From Congeria kusceri (Eukaryota; Mollusca; Bivalvia; Myida; Dreissenidae), in assembly GCA_027627225.1 (NCBI GenBank), contig CM051036.1, positions 34,367,426 through 34,431,425 of the forward strand: 64,000 nucleotides of DNA. The letters run 5' to 3'. This document shows positions 1-10,188 of the stretch, piece after piece. Under the pieces are notes generated by a model that was not told the DNA's origin, searched no databases, and worked only from the letters and a program-made list of their open reading frames with translations. Position numbers and translations under genes: made by a program. Numbering within the stretch: position 1 is the stretch's first letter; the number at the start of each line of letters is the position of its first letter.

Positions 1-23
1 AGTATGATCTTCACCTGTACCAG

Positions 24-58
24 TTCTCAGGTGAGCACTCTGGGCCATCATGGCCCTC
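24..58 (+). repeat. Right terminus of a tandem-unit bivalve repeat (family A)
   Basis: The window opens inside a dispersed element. CTCAGGTGAG is followed by a small palindrome (GGGCCA-TCA-TGGCCC) and then TCTTGTT. The same terminus recurs at about 11085-11121, 16660-16703, 21425-21462, 23440-23477 and, inverted, at 38638. The body of this copy lies left of the window. Confidence 0.75.
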
Positions 59-59
59 T

Positions 60-400
60 TGTTTTAACCTATCATTATTGCTTGAAGGAATAAAATAGTT
101 GAGGATCACCAAAGAACCATTTCCTACAAACTTTAAACTAGCAGTGAATGTAGGGCTGAGACAGGTACTAGATTACTTGGGTATCCGGGTTTGGGCATCA
201 CTGAAAAATCATTTTGGGTATCCATACTATGTTATTTAAACTCTAATACAGCATCAGCACTATTTTGCAACCTAAAGAGGTGAACCTATCTTTCTTTTCT
301 TTGATTATATGCCATAACAACACAACTTGATTTTGTTAATCCGCAAAGACAGGATTATATTTTGACGAAACAATATTCTGTATACATTATTGAAATTTGT
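60..400. other. Unassigned AT-rich DNA
   Basis: I see no coding exon, RNA gene or clear repeat boundary in this stretch. Confidence 0.5.
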
Positions 401-402
401 AA

Positions 403-1046
403 TAACTGCCAAGTTAGCAGATGTACAAGTGCTGTCGGAGGACAGTGCTCTGGACTTTTCTTGTGCTTGTCAGAGTAACTGGCTTTTTTTTTCTAAACCA
501 CGAAATATGGAAATTCCACGAAAACCAAATTTTTCAACGAAATGCATTAAAGTGAGCACATCAATAAAATTTTTAGTTATGGTGATCTTGACCTTGACCC
601 CACCAACCGCATATGCAATCCCAAGCGAGGTCTCGATATAACGTATCTATTTGTTAAGTTTCATTATAAATCTCAAAGTCTTCTCAAGCTATTGAGCGTA
701 AACTTGAAGTTTTTAGTAAAGCAGACCTTGACCCCACCCACCCCATAGGCAATCCCAAGCGAGGTCTAGATATAAGATATCTATTAATGAAGTTTCATTA
801 AAATATCTCAATGTGTTCTCGAGTTATTGAGCGGAAACCATTATTTATTTTTAGAAATGGTGACCTCGACCATGACCACACCCACCCTATATGCAATCCC
901 AGGCTAGGTCTCTATATAAGGTATCTATTAAGTTTCATTAAAATATGTCAACGCATTCTCAAATTAATGAACAGAAACCTTAATAGTAATAGTGACCTTG
1001 GCATTGACCCCACCCACCCCATATGCAATCTATAGCGAGGTCTTGA
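403..1046 (+). repeat. Family B tandem-unit repeat (left part, interrupted)
   Basis: It starts with the terminal motif GCTGTCGGAGGACAG, also at 48655 and 51780. Four degenerate units of about 140-150 bp follow, each with CCTTGACCCCACCCACCCC, CATATGCAATCCCAAGCGAG and a block ending in TTATTGAGCGGAAACC. The array is cut at 1046 by the 1.5-kb element and resumes at 2548. Short ORFs here are repeat products, not genes. Confidence 0.8.
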
Positions 1047-2547
1047 GGCCAAAAATAAAATATTGTTTGTTTCCCATCCCGCGACCCATGCTTATCAAGG
1101 GTGGGTCGGTAGGTCGGACAAATATTTTATTTTTATACACAATAAGTCATTTTCATTCATGTTTTCCTTATGTTCGTTATAGAATAAATTCGTAATATTT
1201 TCGTTGTAATAGATTAATAACGTTCTGCTTATTTACGTAATACTATGTTCTAATTACCTCACAATAATTTATCAAAATTGAACAAAAAATAACATACGTT
1301 AAAAACAAGAGCGTTGCTAATGAAAACCTGTTAAAACTAAGTAGTAATAGCGTAACGTTGCAATTTGCTGGGCATCCAAAACAGAACGCTGTTAGCAACA
1401 GTCATAGCAACGGTGACTGTCAAACTGCGGCTAGCAGTTTGTAGCTGAAAAGCGTGTTACACGCTTAGCACGTGGATAGTGTTTAAAAGCATCAACTGTA
1501 ATACTGTATCTGAACAACGCAAATGCTAGAGCATAAATGAATTAGATAAAAACAAATAGACTTTGTTCATTAATAAAAAGAAAGCAACATATAATTTTCG
1601 ATAAAATAAAAAGAAAAGGCGCTGAAGTTTATTTACTTTCATTTTTGACAAGGACTTTAGCTCCGCTAACTTTCATTCAAATGTTGCCTCAGCCAAAGTT
1701 TTTGCATAATTCTAATCCGTGTGCATTGATGAGTTTGAATAACACTTTCATTAATTATTACTAGATCTAGCAATTGTATTTTTTTTAATAAGACGTTTGA
1801 CGCGATCAGTTTGTCGAGTTACATGACGTCGTAATTCATATTTTTAGTAAACGGTTCCTTTCACCAAAATTCACCAAAATTATGATATTTATTTATAATT
1901 ATTTATCTATTTACTATTTAAATTTGTAGTAATTTATTACAGACATGGCTGTTAAAAACACGCACATCTAAAACCAAACACATACCTAACGTAAATGTGT
2001 TACAAATGACTTGCACCTTTACCAATTAAAATCAGAATGAGGGCGTGATAAACTTTCTAACGACAACGCTCATTTGTATGTTGGAAATTTTATGCGTTCT
2101 CATTGGCTGACTGTTTGGCTCTTGTTAAGATGACTCCTCCTGCGTCAAGATTTTATCGATACTTGGACACTTGGTGCATAAAGGCCAGTTTGTGATTGCC
2201 GGTGGGCGTTCTTTGTCTTTAAAAAAAAACATGCATATGCGAGTGGAAATGGTTGCGCCCTAGAATCTGACACTGGGTTTTATGGCATCCTTTTCGTAAA
2301 AGCATACGTCAAAATACAACGAATTACGCGTTACCGATAACTGTCCGTTTAAAGTCAATTTTATAAGCGTCTTTTGAAAGTAATATTTGTACACCCTATT
2401 GGATTCTTTTTAAGGATTCGCACCCCGCATTTTCACAGACAAATAAAATAAAATATTGTTTTCTTTGGTCTATAAAATTGTTTGGGTCGCGGCGACTTTG
2501 CTGGGTCGGTCGCGGGAGGGGAAACAAACAATATTTTATTTTAGGCC
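1047..2547. mobile_element. 1.5-kb element with about 38-bp inverted termini, nested in family B repeat
   Basis: The left end (GGCCAAAAATAAAATATTG, then TTTGTTTCCC and TCCCGCGACC) matches the reverse complement of the right end at about 2508-2547 with few mismatches. Each end also folds on itself: the TAAAATATTGTTTG-type block recurs inverted 60-90 bp inward (about 1050-1135 and 2445-2545). The flanks belong to one family B unit, so this is an insertion. Inside I see no ORF of a transposase, so it is probably non-autonomous. No clear target duplication is visible. Confidence 0.7.
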
Positions 2548-2862
2548 CGATATAAGGTATCTATGTTCTAAGTTTCATCAAAATACCTCAATGCGTTCTC
2601 AGTTATTGATCGGAAACTGTTTTTCTATTTTTAGTAATAGTGAACTTGACCTTCACCCCACCCACCCCATATGCAATCCAAAGCAAGGTCTTGATATAAG
2701 GTATCTATGTATATAATTTCATTAAAATATCTCACTGCGTTCTCAAGTTATTGATCGGAAACCGTTTTTCTATTTTTAGTAAGTGACCTTTACCTTGACC
2801 CCACCCACCCCATATGCAATCCCAAGCGAGGTCTTGATATAAGGTATGTATTGTAGCATACC
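2548..2862 (+). repeat. Family B tandem-unit repeat (right part)
   Basis: Resumes the array interrupted at 1046: two units with the same GTGACCTTGACC, CATATGCAATCC and AAGGTATCTATG blocks. The sequence then leaves the repeat at about 2862. Confidence 0.75.
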
Positions 2863-3211
2863 GCCATATTTGGTATACTATAGTTCTATTCTGTTCAGGA
2901 TGGCAACAAGGCAACTACCAATTATTTCAAGACAACCGGTTTCTGTTTCAACATATATTTAATCGTTGCATAAATTTTAGCATCATGCACGTATGCAGCA
3001 ATGTACTATCATGTATAAATGAATAGTTAAAATAGCTCTGATAAACTTTTGAGCTCTCTGGATTTCATATAACTCATTTCGGTAGAGCTTAAGAAGCTTA
3101 CTGTAAGATCGATACTGTGTTAATTTTGATTAAAGATTAAGCTACCATCTTGAGAATGTTGAATGAAGATCTAATAATATGATCTAAACTATGGATCGAC
3201 TTAGTAATTGT

Positions 3212-3345
3212 AAAGATTGGAACTAGGTGATCTTGAAAGATCTGACTATGGTGATCATTAAAGATCTGACTTTGGTGATCATGAAAGATCTGACTTTGGT
3301 GATCATAAAAGATATGACTTTGGTGATCATGAAAGATGCCGAATG
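3212..3345 (+). repeat. 24-bp tandem repeat, about five copies
   Basis: The unit is TGATCATGAAAGATCTGACT plus TTGG. Each unit contains two GATC sites. Because 24 is a multiple of three, the array keeps an open frame on the minus strand (about 3137-3409), giving a repetitive His-rich peptide. I regard that peptide as a by-product. Confidence 0.75.
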
Positions 3346-3384
3346 TTTGTTTATCTGCGCTATTTATACCTGTCGCACAGCAAC

Positions 3385-3510
3385 TTAGGATTAGGATTAT
3401 GAGCACCAACCAATCAAAATGACTTAGGGATTTCCTCAGCCAATCAAAATGACTTCGGATTTACAACAACCAATCAAATGCATTTAGGAATCCTAATCCT
3501 AAAACTAGTT
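3385..3510. other. Three CCAAT-box motifs between inverted TAGGATTAGGA sequences
   Basis: CCAATCAAA occurs three times about 36 bp apart (about 3410, 3440, 3470), followed twice by ATGACTT. The block lies between TTAGGATTAGGA and its inverse TCCTAATCCTAA. It could be a promoter-like cluster or the inside of a small foldback repeat. No first exon can be tied to it firmly. Confidence 0.35.
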
Positions 3511-3569
3511 CTGCAGCGCCAAATATTTAACGATAAAAGTCATATTTTACACTAGCAATAACAATTTAT

Positions 3570-3572
<3 letters not shown>

Positions 3573-3604
<32 letters not shown>
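3573..3604. repeat. (TA)n microsatellite
   Basis: An uninterrupted TA dinucleotide run of about 16 units. Confidence 0.95.
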
Positions 3605-3607
<3 letters not shown>

Positions 3608-4377
3608 TTAAACTTGGTAAATTGGAAGGTCTTCCGTCATTCTCATAGCATATTGTTGGGTCGAAATTTGATTATTGGGTCCTGAAGTCGACTAGAGGGT
3701 CTGGGCCCAACAATTTCAAGACCCGCTTATTCAACATATCCTCTATTCTATAAATAATTTAACCCACTATTATTTTTCGCGATCATTTTGTACTGCGATT
3801 GTTGGGTCTATATATGCCATTCGAGTATCGGGTGAACTCCCGCGCATCAACAGCTCTTTGGAAAAGCTGAATCAGTCGGATCAACTCGGACATCTCTGTT
3901 CATACAGTAATAATAAAGCGATGTGTTTCGACTGAAGCCGAAGTCAACCATGTTTTTGCATCATGGCGGATATACGAAGGTTAGTTCAACTTAGTGTGCA
4001 TAATTGTTGGTTTTCAATTTATAGGCATATGCAACGAAACGAAATTAACTTTATACATGTTTCGGTAAACTGCAATCTACTCTAGAACTATTTGTTTTTT
4101 GCTTATGCGATTTTGTGCCTCTGGTAAAAGTTGCACTACAACTGTCTCTTGCAGGCAGAAGTTGTGCAGTGCCAGTTAGCAGTTTGCTGTTTCTCTAAGA
4201 TTCTAAATAGCCACAATAATGCGCGATAACGGGAACTTTTCCAATGTTTTGGCATTCATCGTGTTCCCATAACGCCACAATTCCTCAGGATCAAAACCAT
4301 GTAAAAATAATTATGGTTTAAAACTAGAGTTGCTCTATTGGCGGAATAAAAAACCTACCAACTCTACTACATCGCTG

Positions 4378-4663
4378 TCAAAGGTGTGACATGATTCAAA
4401 TCTATAAGATAATAAATGGATTCGACGATGCTGAAACTTCTTTCATTTCATCGATAACTCTATTAGAGGAAATATCTTCCAACTTACTAAACCCTACTCA
4501 AGGACAACATTAAGAAAACAACAAGACTTTTCCCATTAGAAGCATTGATTTGTGGAACAGTTTAGATGAAGACATTGTAACCAGCCCTACCATACTATCC
4601 TTCAAGACCAAACTTGATAGGAAATGGTTTCACAAAATGTTTTACGTTGATGGAATTTACTAA
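4378..4663 (+). pseudogene. Decayed C-terminal tail of a LINE reverse transcriptase
   Basis: Reading with two frame changes gives the tail typical of non-LTR (CR1/jockey-like) reverse transcriptases. There is a DMIQIYKI segment, then TRG/SRTTLRK-type residues, then SIDLWNSL, and finally an FKTKLDRKW block ending at a stop near 4661. Frame breaks and internal stops (for example near 4510-4540) show that it is dead. Only about 95 codons remain, so the clade is uncertain. No poly-A tail or target duplication was recognised. Confidence 0.7.
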
Positions 4664-6190
4664 TTGGATAACCCTCAGGTGGAGCTTACAAGCCTAAAAA
4701 GGCTTACCTGCTCAGAAAACCAGGATTCAGCCCAAGCAGAAGCAGTAAATGTCACAAATAGGCCTTATAATAAAACCCCAAATATTGGTAGAAATTCTGT
4801 GTGAAATTCAGATTTAAAAGCGCTAGCCCGAATACTTATAATTAAGTTTATGTCTAGCAAGGACATTTCGTTCTAGCCCACCTATATAAATTTTCAGTAT
4901 ATCACTAGCCAGAATTGAATTTTACTAGCCCCGGGGTATCGGGCTAATGTGAATTTCGCACACTGTAAAATGACTTCCTGTACTCGGTACAAAAATTCCA
5001 TTCAATTTGCTGAAAACAAATAAAATAATCGTAGCACAAAGTGAAAGTGCACATTGGCCACCATTTTGAAAAAAAAACAACAGACGACCAACGTGGCAAT
5101 AGACTTTTTAAGCAATGGTAAATTTCACTTCTATTCATACATCTTGAATTAATCTGGTAAATTTCAGCTAAAATATGTTAGTTTCAAGGAAATAGAATTA
5201 CCAAAAAGCCCATATTAATAGGTTTTTTTACTATTGTTTAGTGATGTGTGTAGCACATGGTAAAAGTGATGGGGGCAATCGATGGTGACGACTTTATTCG
5301 ACAATAAGATTTAGTCCACGACAGCCGACTTACCAAGACAGCCTGGTACCAGGACAAACCAGTCCAAGACGGCCAACTTTTTATATCTAATATGTATACT
5401 ACTACTATGATTGTAACTGTGCATTTTTTTTATCGGTTATCAAACAATTATTCTCAATAGCTCACATGCATTTTTGGTGAAAAATAGAAAGTCAAATCAA
5501 TATTAATAAATTGCTAAAATAATAAATTAAAACAGCTGAAAAATGGGACGTCTTAGGAACATTTTACTGGACAAATGTAAGTTTTAGGAAATGGTGTTTG
5601 GCAACAAATAAATTCTAAACAAATTACATGAACAGTTAGTCATGTGCAATGCATTTTATGAAATTCTGATTGTAAATTGAAATATTTTGTTCAATAACAT
5701 GACTTTTAAATGACGGTCTAGGTATACAATAGGACGAGCGTTAAATATTTGCACCGAAATGCGTATACAGTAGGACATAAATGATATGTTAGTCATGATG
5801 TGTATTGGTTTATTGGCATGTGTGGCTAGTTATGTCAGCCTTATCACATGCCCTGATAGTTCGCACATTAAACAATAGTCAGCATTGATAAGAACTTTGC
5901 AGTAAAGCAATTATTATGTAGACGAGAGGTATGCACACAACTTAGCGTAGACTTGAACTGAGTGTTTCAATTCGTAGATATATTCTACTCATGTATAAAT
6001 GATAAGATAGAATTTAAGTAGCGTACAACGTGTTGGACAAGCACACTACTCAACTAAAATATTTAAGAGTTAAACATGACATAACGTGTTTATATCCATT
6101 ATAATTTCATGCATAAAGTGGGTAAAGAAATAACAAACCGTGATCAAAGGGAGTATTTTATCGAAACATTTTTCATTATTGATGTACGCA
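4664..6190. other. No gene recognised
   Basis: About 1.5 kb of AT-rich sequence. Short ORFs on both strands lack codon structure or splice context. I see nothing I can support here. Confidence 0.5.
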
Positions 6191-6193
6191 CAT

Positions 6194-8677
6194 TAAAGGG
6201 AGGGGAGCAGATATTTCCATAAAACTGTCTAAACTAGTTAATGGTACGTAAATTCTGTCCCAAAATAATGTATTTTATGCAAAAAAATGCGGTCGATTTC
6301 GTATAAAATTTACAAGAAAACTATGAACACACTATTATGTGAATTTGGAATAAGACATCAAACATAGAATAGACTTAATATTTTCTTTTCTACCACATAT
6401 CTGAGAAATTCAAGATGTTTAATTTTGTTGTTAAATTCAGACAATCATGATGGTTTCAATAAAAAAAACTTAGTAGCTCTTTTTTTAGCTCACCTGAGCA
6501 CAACATGCTCATGGTGAGCTTTTGTGATCGCCTTTTGTCCGTCGTTCGTCGTGCGTCATCCGTCGTCAACATTTACCTTGTGAACACTCTAGAGGCCACA
6601 TTTATTGCCCAATCTTCATGAAACTTGGTCAGAACATTTGTCCGAATGATATCTCGGCCGAATTCGAAACTGGGTCACATGGGGTCAAAAACTAGGTCAC
6701 TAGGTCAAATTGAAGAAAAAGCTTGTGAACACTAGAAGTCACATTTTTGCCCAATCAACATGAAACTTGCTCAGAACATTTGTTCTAATGATGTCTCGGC
6801 TGAGTTCAAAAATGGTTCCGGTCAGTTGAAAAACATGGCCGCCAAAGGGCGGGGCAGTTTTCCTTATATGGCTATAGTAAAACATTGTGAACACTCTAGA
6901 AGTCACATTTTTTGCCCAATCATCATGAAACATGCTCAGAACATTTGTTCTCATGATATCTCGGCCAAGTTCGAAAATGGTTCCGGTCCGTTTAAAAACA
7001 TGGCTGCCAGGGGGTGGGGCAGTTTTCCTTATATGGCTATATATAGAAAGCTTGCGAACACTCTAGAAGCAAATTTTTTGCCCAATCATCATGAAACTTG
7101 CCCAGAACATTTGTTCTAATGATATTTCAACTGAGTTCAAAAATGGTTCTGGTCCGTTGAAAAACATGACTGCCAGGGGGTGGGGCAGTTTTCCTTATAT
7201 GGCCATAGTGAAACCTTGTGAACTCTCTAGAACTCGCATTTTTTGCCTATTCATCATGAAACTTGCTCAGAACCTCTGTTCTAATGATATCTCATCCGAG
7301 TTCGAAAATTGTTTCGATCTGTTAAAAAACATGGCCGCCAGGGAGTGGGGTAGTTTTCCTTATATTGCTATAGTGAAAGCTTGTGAACACTCTAGAAGTC
7401 ACATTTTTTGCCCAATCATCATGAAAGTTGCTCAGAACATTTGTTTTAATGATTTTTCGAATAAGTTCGAAAATGGTTCCAATCCGTTGAAAAACATGTA
7501 CGCCGGGGGGGGGGGCAGTTTTCCTTATATGGCTATAGTGAACAGTACTGAACACTCTAGAAGTCACATTTTTTGCCCAATCATGATGAAACTTGCTCAG
7601 AACATTTGTTCTAATGATATCTCAGCCGAGTTTGAAAATGGTGTCGGTCCGTTGTAAAACGTGGCCGCCAGGGGGTAGGGCAGTTTTCCTTATATGGCTA
7701 AAGTAACTTTTGTAGAGCGGCAGATTTCCGTAACACTTAACACACTTATCAAACTTTATACAGTTCTTCTACATGATGAAATATACTACTGGACTTTTAT
7801 TTGATAAAATTCAAACTAGGAGCCATCTTGTTTGCCCAATCTTCATTAAACTTGGTCAGAACATTTGTTCCAATAATGTCTTGGCCCAGATCAAATCTGG
7901 GTCATGTGGGGTAAAAAAACTAGGTCAGAAGCCACATTTATTACCCAAACATCACAAAACCTGATCAGAACAGTTTAGTTCCTTCGGGTCTCAGGTGAGC
8001 GCCCTAGGGCCTTTTGGTTCTCTTGTTCATTTATGGGCTTTTTTTTTGGCTAGTTTTCAGGTCCTGAAAAACTGTGCCCATGCATGCATGAACACGGTTC
8101 TGCTTTTTTTGGTAAAAATTTCGACAAAGCATACAACTGACATTTTTTGGGTAAGATCTATTTTATGGATATATTTTCAATGAAAATGCCTAGTAAATAT
8201 AATTACTTTGCAAAATATTCACATTTACCTAGTTAACTGCATCAAAACCAAGAAAACAAAAAAATCCATCTTATTCTATGTTTGATGTCTTATTCCAAAT
8301 TCACATAATAGTGTGTTTACGGATTTTCCCGAAAATCTAGGTTGCGTATTTGACCTTGTCATCAGTGTGTGCTTACATTCCTGGTAACATTGCGTGACCA
8401 CAGCATGTAATTTTCGAACAAAATTATAACTTTGATTATGCATACAGCATATAGCCACAAGACAATCATTTTCATTTCCACGATGCGTTTACGAATAAAT
8501 ACGCCTTTCCCTTTTTCGCTACCTGTAGCTTCGTACCAAATTAGTAAATAAAAAAAATCAGGCAGATTTTACCCCTTAAATTAGCTGACTTATTGAAGTA
8601 CAACTTACTTTGATAAAACTAACGATATAACCAAAAATAGTTATGGTTCCTGTCCAATATCAGCTCCCCTCCCTTTA
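6194..8677. mobile_element. About 2.5-kb TIR-bounded element carrying a family A repeat
   Basis: Both ends carry TAAAGGGAGGGGAGC followed by (A/T)GATATT in opposite orientation (6194-6215 and about 8656-8677). A second inverted block of over 45 bp (ACACACTATTATGTGAATTT and neighbours) sits at about 6327-6375 and 8272-8320. Between the arms lies a complete family A repeat. The arms hold no transposase ORF, so this is a non-autonomous, composite or nested element. The ends resemble other AAAGGG-start elements at 37989 and 46381. Confidence 0.6.
6478..8030 (+). repeat. Family A repeat with about eight tandem units
   Basis: It begins with a hairpin (AGCTCACCTGAGCA, then TGCTCATGGTGAGCT) and a CGTCGTTCGTCGTGCGTC segment. 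Units of about 155 bp follow (6600-7690), each with ATGAAACTTGCTCAGAACAT and GGGGCAGTTTTCCTTATATG. It ends with CTCAGGTGAGCG...CTCTTGTT at 8030. A 188-codon ORF at 7091-7657 runs through the units without interruption, but it translates the repeat itself and is not a gene. Confidence 0.85.
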
Positions 8678-8854
8678 GAGCTTTTACCTGAGAATTTAGT
8701 ATTTTGCAGTTATTGAGTGTCAGTACATGCAAATGCAATCAGTCGGTATCCCTGTTTGAAATCCAAACTGGTTTCAATGTTTGGTATTTTATCGTTATTA
8801 TCAAACCATCTTGTCAGCCTCTATTTAACAATTGTTGCACCAATAATTTCAGTT

Positions 8855-9154
8855 AAAATACAAAACAAATAAAATTTAGTGTATGTGTTTAGTAAAGACA
8901 AAAATGTATACTGTGTCAAATAAGTTTAGCAATTACATTTGATAAGTGAATGTAAATTATAGACAACATTGCCTTAACATAATTTTTATAGGTAAAGAGT
9001 TCATAAAATACAAAACAAATAAAATTTAGTGTATGTGTTTAGTAAAGACAAAAATGTATACTGTGTCAAATAAGTTTAGCAATTACATTTGATAAGTGAA
9101 TGTAAATTATAGACAACATTGCCTTAACATAATTTTTATAGGTAAAGAGTTCAT
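8855..9154. repeat. Perfect 150-bp tandem duplication
   Basis: 8855-9004 and 9005-9154 are identical over the full 150 bp, as far as I can read. The unit has no coding content. Either a very recent duplication or an assembly artefact. Confidence 0.9.
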
Positions 9155-9678
9155 GAATGTGTATACGAAGTTGTAATACCAATTGTTGAGTTCGACATGA
9201 CTTATGGTCCTTTATGTATAAATCATATGCTCAGTAATGTTCTCAAAAATAATGACACCTGAAACAAAGTTTATGGGCATAATCGATAGACATCAGTCCT
9301 ATAGACTAAAAACCGCTTTTAAAATGCCCACATAACAAACCATTTTAAGACAAAGCGTTTCAAATTAAGAACTTTTGAAATAATCTCCCTTTGAATTGAA
9401 AAAAGTAGCAAAATCAGATTTCAAAATTCCATTCACTCTGAAGATAATCTAACAATACAAAGTATGGCTTGGCAAGTTAATGTGTTGTTACTTTTATGTA
9501 TGAAATCACAACAATTTTCCAGAAGTATTGTTCCATCTAGAACTCATAGAAAACCCTTATGGGAAATCCCATGTTAAACATTATAAACACCCCAAATTTT
9601 ATATCCATATAGCAAAATTGGTACAAACATAGCATCAAACAGAGATATTTTAGTTCTGATATCAAATGTTAAATATTA

Positions 9679-9815
9679 GTACTGTTTGGTCCTACATGTA
9701 AGGACCCACCTATCATGTATCAAACTCCTTCATATACAAGTTTTTGCTGTGCGTTCAACCTAGTACTGTTGGGTCCCAAGGACCCACATATCATGTATAG
9801 AACTCATTCATATTC
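9679..9815. repeat. About 83-bp direct repeat with GGGTCC/GGACCC palindrome
   Basis: Two diverged copies, each with a TACTGTT(T/G)GGTCC block, then GGACCCAC, then TATCATGTAT. The GGGTCC motif links this to the 28-bp array at 15310-16003 and the 76-bp repeat at 36635-36785. Confidence 0.6.
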
Positions 9816-9891
9816 AATAAATGAAAATAGTTCTGAGACACATGAGCTGACCTATTTACTTGTATACATTCAAGATTTCCGCATTTTAAAA

Positions 9892-10155
9892 ATGGCTGAC
9901 AGTGTGCCATGTGCTCCAGTGGGATATATACATGCAGAATATTTTTATGTTTTTGACCAGTGCACATCATTCTGTTATGCAAAAAACATAGATTATCATT
10001 CAAACTATATTGTGTGTGAAGATCGGAATCCAGATAAAGATAGAACACTGCACTTTGTCTATCTTTACTCAACGGAAAGGGCAATTCAAGTGATTAATTT
10101 CATGAACAAATTAGGTCTTAGTTATTCATATGTGAATATAGTGCAAAATGAATGA
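9892..10155 (+). CDS. Hypothetical 87-residue protein or upstream ORF
   Basis: An ATG-started ORF (MADSVPCAPVGY...) ends at a TGA that overlaps the start codon of the SET-domain gene in the string ATGAATGA (10148-10155). The peptide is aromatic- and Tyr-rich, with cysteines at about residues 7, 24 and 28 and no recognisable domain. The frame is open upstream to about 9715, but that part comes from a repeat. It could be a regulatory upstream ORF in the 5' leader of the SET gene, an unrelated small gene, or chance. I do not recognise it. Confidence 0.3.
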   Translation: MADSVPCAPVGYIHAEYFYVFDQCTSFCYAKNIDYHSNYIVCEDRNPDKDRTLHFVYLYSTERAIQVINFMNKLGLSYSYVNIVQNE

Positions 10156-10188
10156 TGGAGAAAAGGTTTCCACAGGGCTGAAATGCAG
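10148..10188 (+). CDS. SET gene, proposed first coding exon
   Basis: ATG at 10148 opens 13 codons (MNDGEKVSTGLKC) plus two bases before the donor GTATAT. The leftover AG joins the first base of the next exon to give Arg. The phase fit with 11166 is the reason for choosing this start. No other in-frame exon is visible upstream. Confidence 0.65.

Noticed and set aside
3964..3980. Tiny first exon ATGGCGGATATACGAAG followed by GTTAGT
   Set aside because: Too short to support; the donor is ordinary and no partner exon can be fixed.
7091..7657. 188-codon ORF with internal repeats
   Set aside because: It is a direct translation of family A tandem units; the same sequence in other copies is not open.
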